From JALYNX01 sp964608055 (lineage in GTDB: Bacteria; Actinomycetota; Acidimicrobiia; Spongiisociales; ZC4RG35), in the NCBI GenBank assembly GCA_964608055.1, contig CAZSMJ010000077.1, positions 1 to 9,036 on the forward strand: a stretch of DNA of 9,036 nt, in the 5' to 3' direction. Positions 8,650 to 9,036 of this stretch are shown piece by piece. Numbering within the stretch: the first letter of the stretch is position 1; each line of letters begins with the position of its first letter. The position numbers and the translations under genes are program-made. Below the pieces are notes generated by a model. The model searched no databases and had not been told where the DNA came from. It saw nothing but the letters and a program-made list of their open reading frames with translations.

Positions 8650-8674
8650 ACTTCGATTCCGCCCCTGCTACTCT
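8645..8674 (+). promoter_or_regulatory. Possible rpsT promoter (TTGTAA - 18 bases - TACTCT with extended -10)
   Basis: The plus strand holds TTGTAA at 8645-8650, an 18-base spacer, and TACTCT at 8669-8674 preceded by TGC (8666-8668), which gives a TGn extended -10. The -10 fits the TANNNT pattern common in Actinomycetota. The start site would fall near 8681, about 58 bases before the rpsT ATG. The -35 overlaps the -10-like hexamer for lepA on the other strand. Confidence 0.4.
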
Positions 8675-8738
8675 GCCGTTTCCGGCGTTCTCACCAGGGG
8701 TTTGGCCGGTTTCCCACCAACGGATTCAGGTTTTCAAC

Positions 8739-8996
8739 ATGGCCAACATCAAGTCACAGATCAAGCGGAATCGCCAGAACGATGGATTGCGGTTGCGGAA
8801 CAAGTCGGTCAACAGCGACCTCAAGACCAACATCAAGAAGGTCGATACCGCGGCCGCGGCCGGTGAGCCCACTGCCGATCTCTACCGGGCGGCACAGAAG
8901 AAGATCGATGTCGCCACCTCCAAGGGTGTGCTTCACAAGAAGACGGCAGCCCGCAAGAAGTCGAGATTGGCCAAGAAGTCTTCAGCCACAGGCTGA
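8739..8996 (+). CDS. rpsT: 30S ribosomal protein bS20
   Basis: An 85-residue basic protein, the usual length for bS20, which binds 16S rRNA in the body of the small subunit and assists assembly. It shows the family's opening MANIKSQIKRNRQND, a central helix with NSDLKTNIKK at 26-35, and the closing VLHKKTAARKKSRLAKK at 64-80, which is the family's most conserved stretch. It is the only plus-strand gene. The start ATG is preceded by AGG at 8728-8730 with eight bases of spacing; the frame is open upstream to 8631, but that stretch lacks bS20 sequence. Divergent rpsT and lepA is a common arrangement. A GC hairpin follows four bases after the stop. Confidence 0.98.
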   Translation: MANIKSQIKRNRQNDGLRLRNKSVNSDLKTNIKKVDTAAAAGEPTADLYRAAQKKIDVATSKGVLHKKTAARKKSRLAKKSSATG

Positions 8997-8999
8997 CTT

Positions 9000-9021
9000 G
9001 TCCCCCTGCGAAGGGGGGGAC
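9000..9021 (+). terminator. GC hairpin after rpsT, possible terminator without a U tract
   Basis: GTCCCCC (9000-9006) pairs perfectly with GGGGGAC (9015-9021) around an eight-base loop, starting four bases after the rpsT stop. The sequence after it is not T-rich on the plus strand, so it is not a classical intrinsic terminator; it may be a transcript-end or 3'-protecting stem. The next gene is beyond the window. Confidence 0.45.
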
Positions 9022-9036
9022 CGTCCGACCGCAGGT

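Noticed and set aside
8631..8738. A 36-codon upstream extension of rpsT in frame
   Set aside because: bS20 proteins begin MANIKSQ; the extension has no ribosomal-protein character and covers the promoter region.

Overview
The window is a GC-rich, densely packed bacterial chromosomal segment. It looks like a vegetative housekeeping locus rather than a mobile or defence island. The order rpsT (divergent) / lepA-hemW-hrcA-dnaJ-rsmE-[regulator]-phoH-[7TM-HD protein] resembles the conserved lepA-to-phoH block of Gram-positive bacteria. The BldD-type regulator and the hrcA-dnaJ pair without grpE/dnaK point to Actinomycetota. A deep branch such as Acidimicrobiia is my inference, because a 7TM-HD (PgpH-like) gene after phoH is not what I expect in Streptomyces or Mycobacterium.

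Layout, right to left. At the right end rpsT (ribosomal protein bS20) runs rightwards and is followed by a GC hairpin. A gap of about 110 bases with overlapping divergent promoter-like hexamers separates it from lepA. From there eight genes run leftwards on the minus strand: lepA (EF4 GTPase), hemW (radical-SAM-like haem chaperone), hrcA (heat-shock repressor), dnaJ (type I Hsp40), rsmE (16S rRNA m3U methyltransferase), a BldD-like DNA-binding protein, phoH (ATPase) and the first 474 codons of a membrane protein of the 7TM-HD/PgpH family, which runs off the left edge. Most junctions overlap or have gaps of 0-4 bases, so most of this is probably one transcript. The only sizeable internal gap is 70 bases before phoH.

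Functionally the block combines translation quality (EF4, RsmE, bS20, PhoH with an expected YbeY off the left edge), protein folding and its control (HrcA, DnaJ), haem handling (HemW) and nucleotide second-messenger signalling (a c-di-AMP phosphodiesterase-type receptor and a homologue of the c-di-GMP receptor BldD).

The most interesting points are an SdrD_B-like beta-sandwich domain that appears to be inserted, behind a Thr/Pro/Glu-rich linker, in the extracellular domain of the PgpH-like protein; a BldD homologue whose c-di-GMP-binding signature is present but altered; and a HemW whose HNxxYW motif reads YNLTVW. I see no transposon, CRISPR array, tRNA or rRNA, and no wholly unknown gene. 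Outside the genes, no stretch exceeds about 115 bases.
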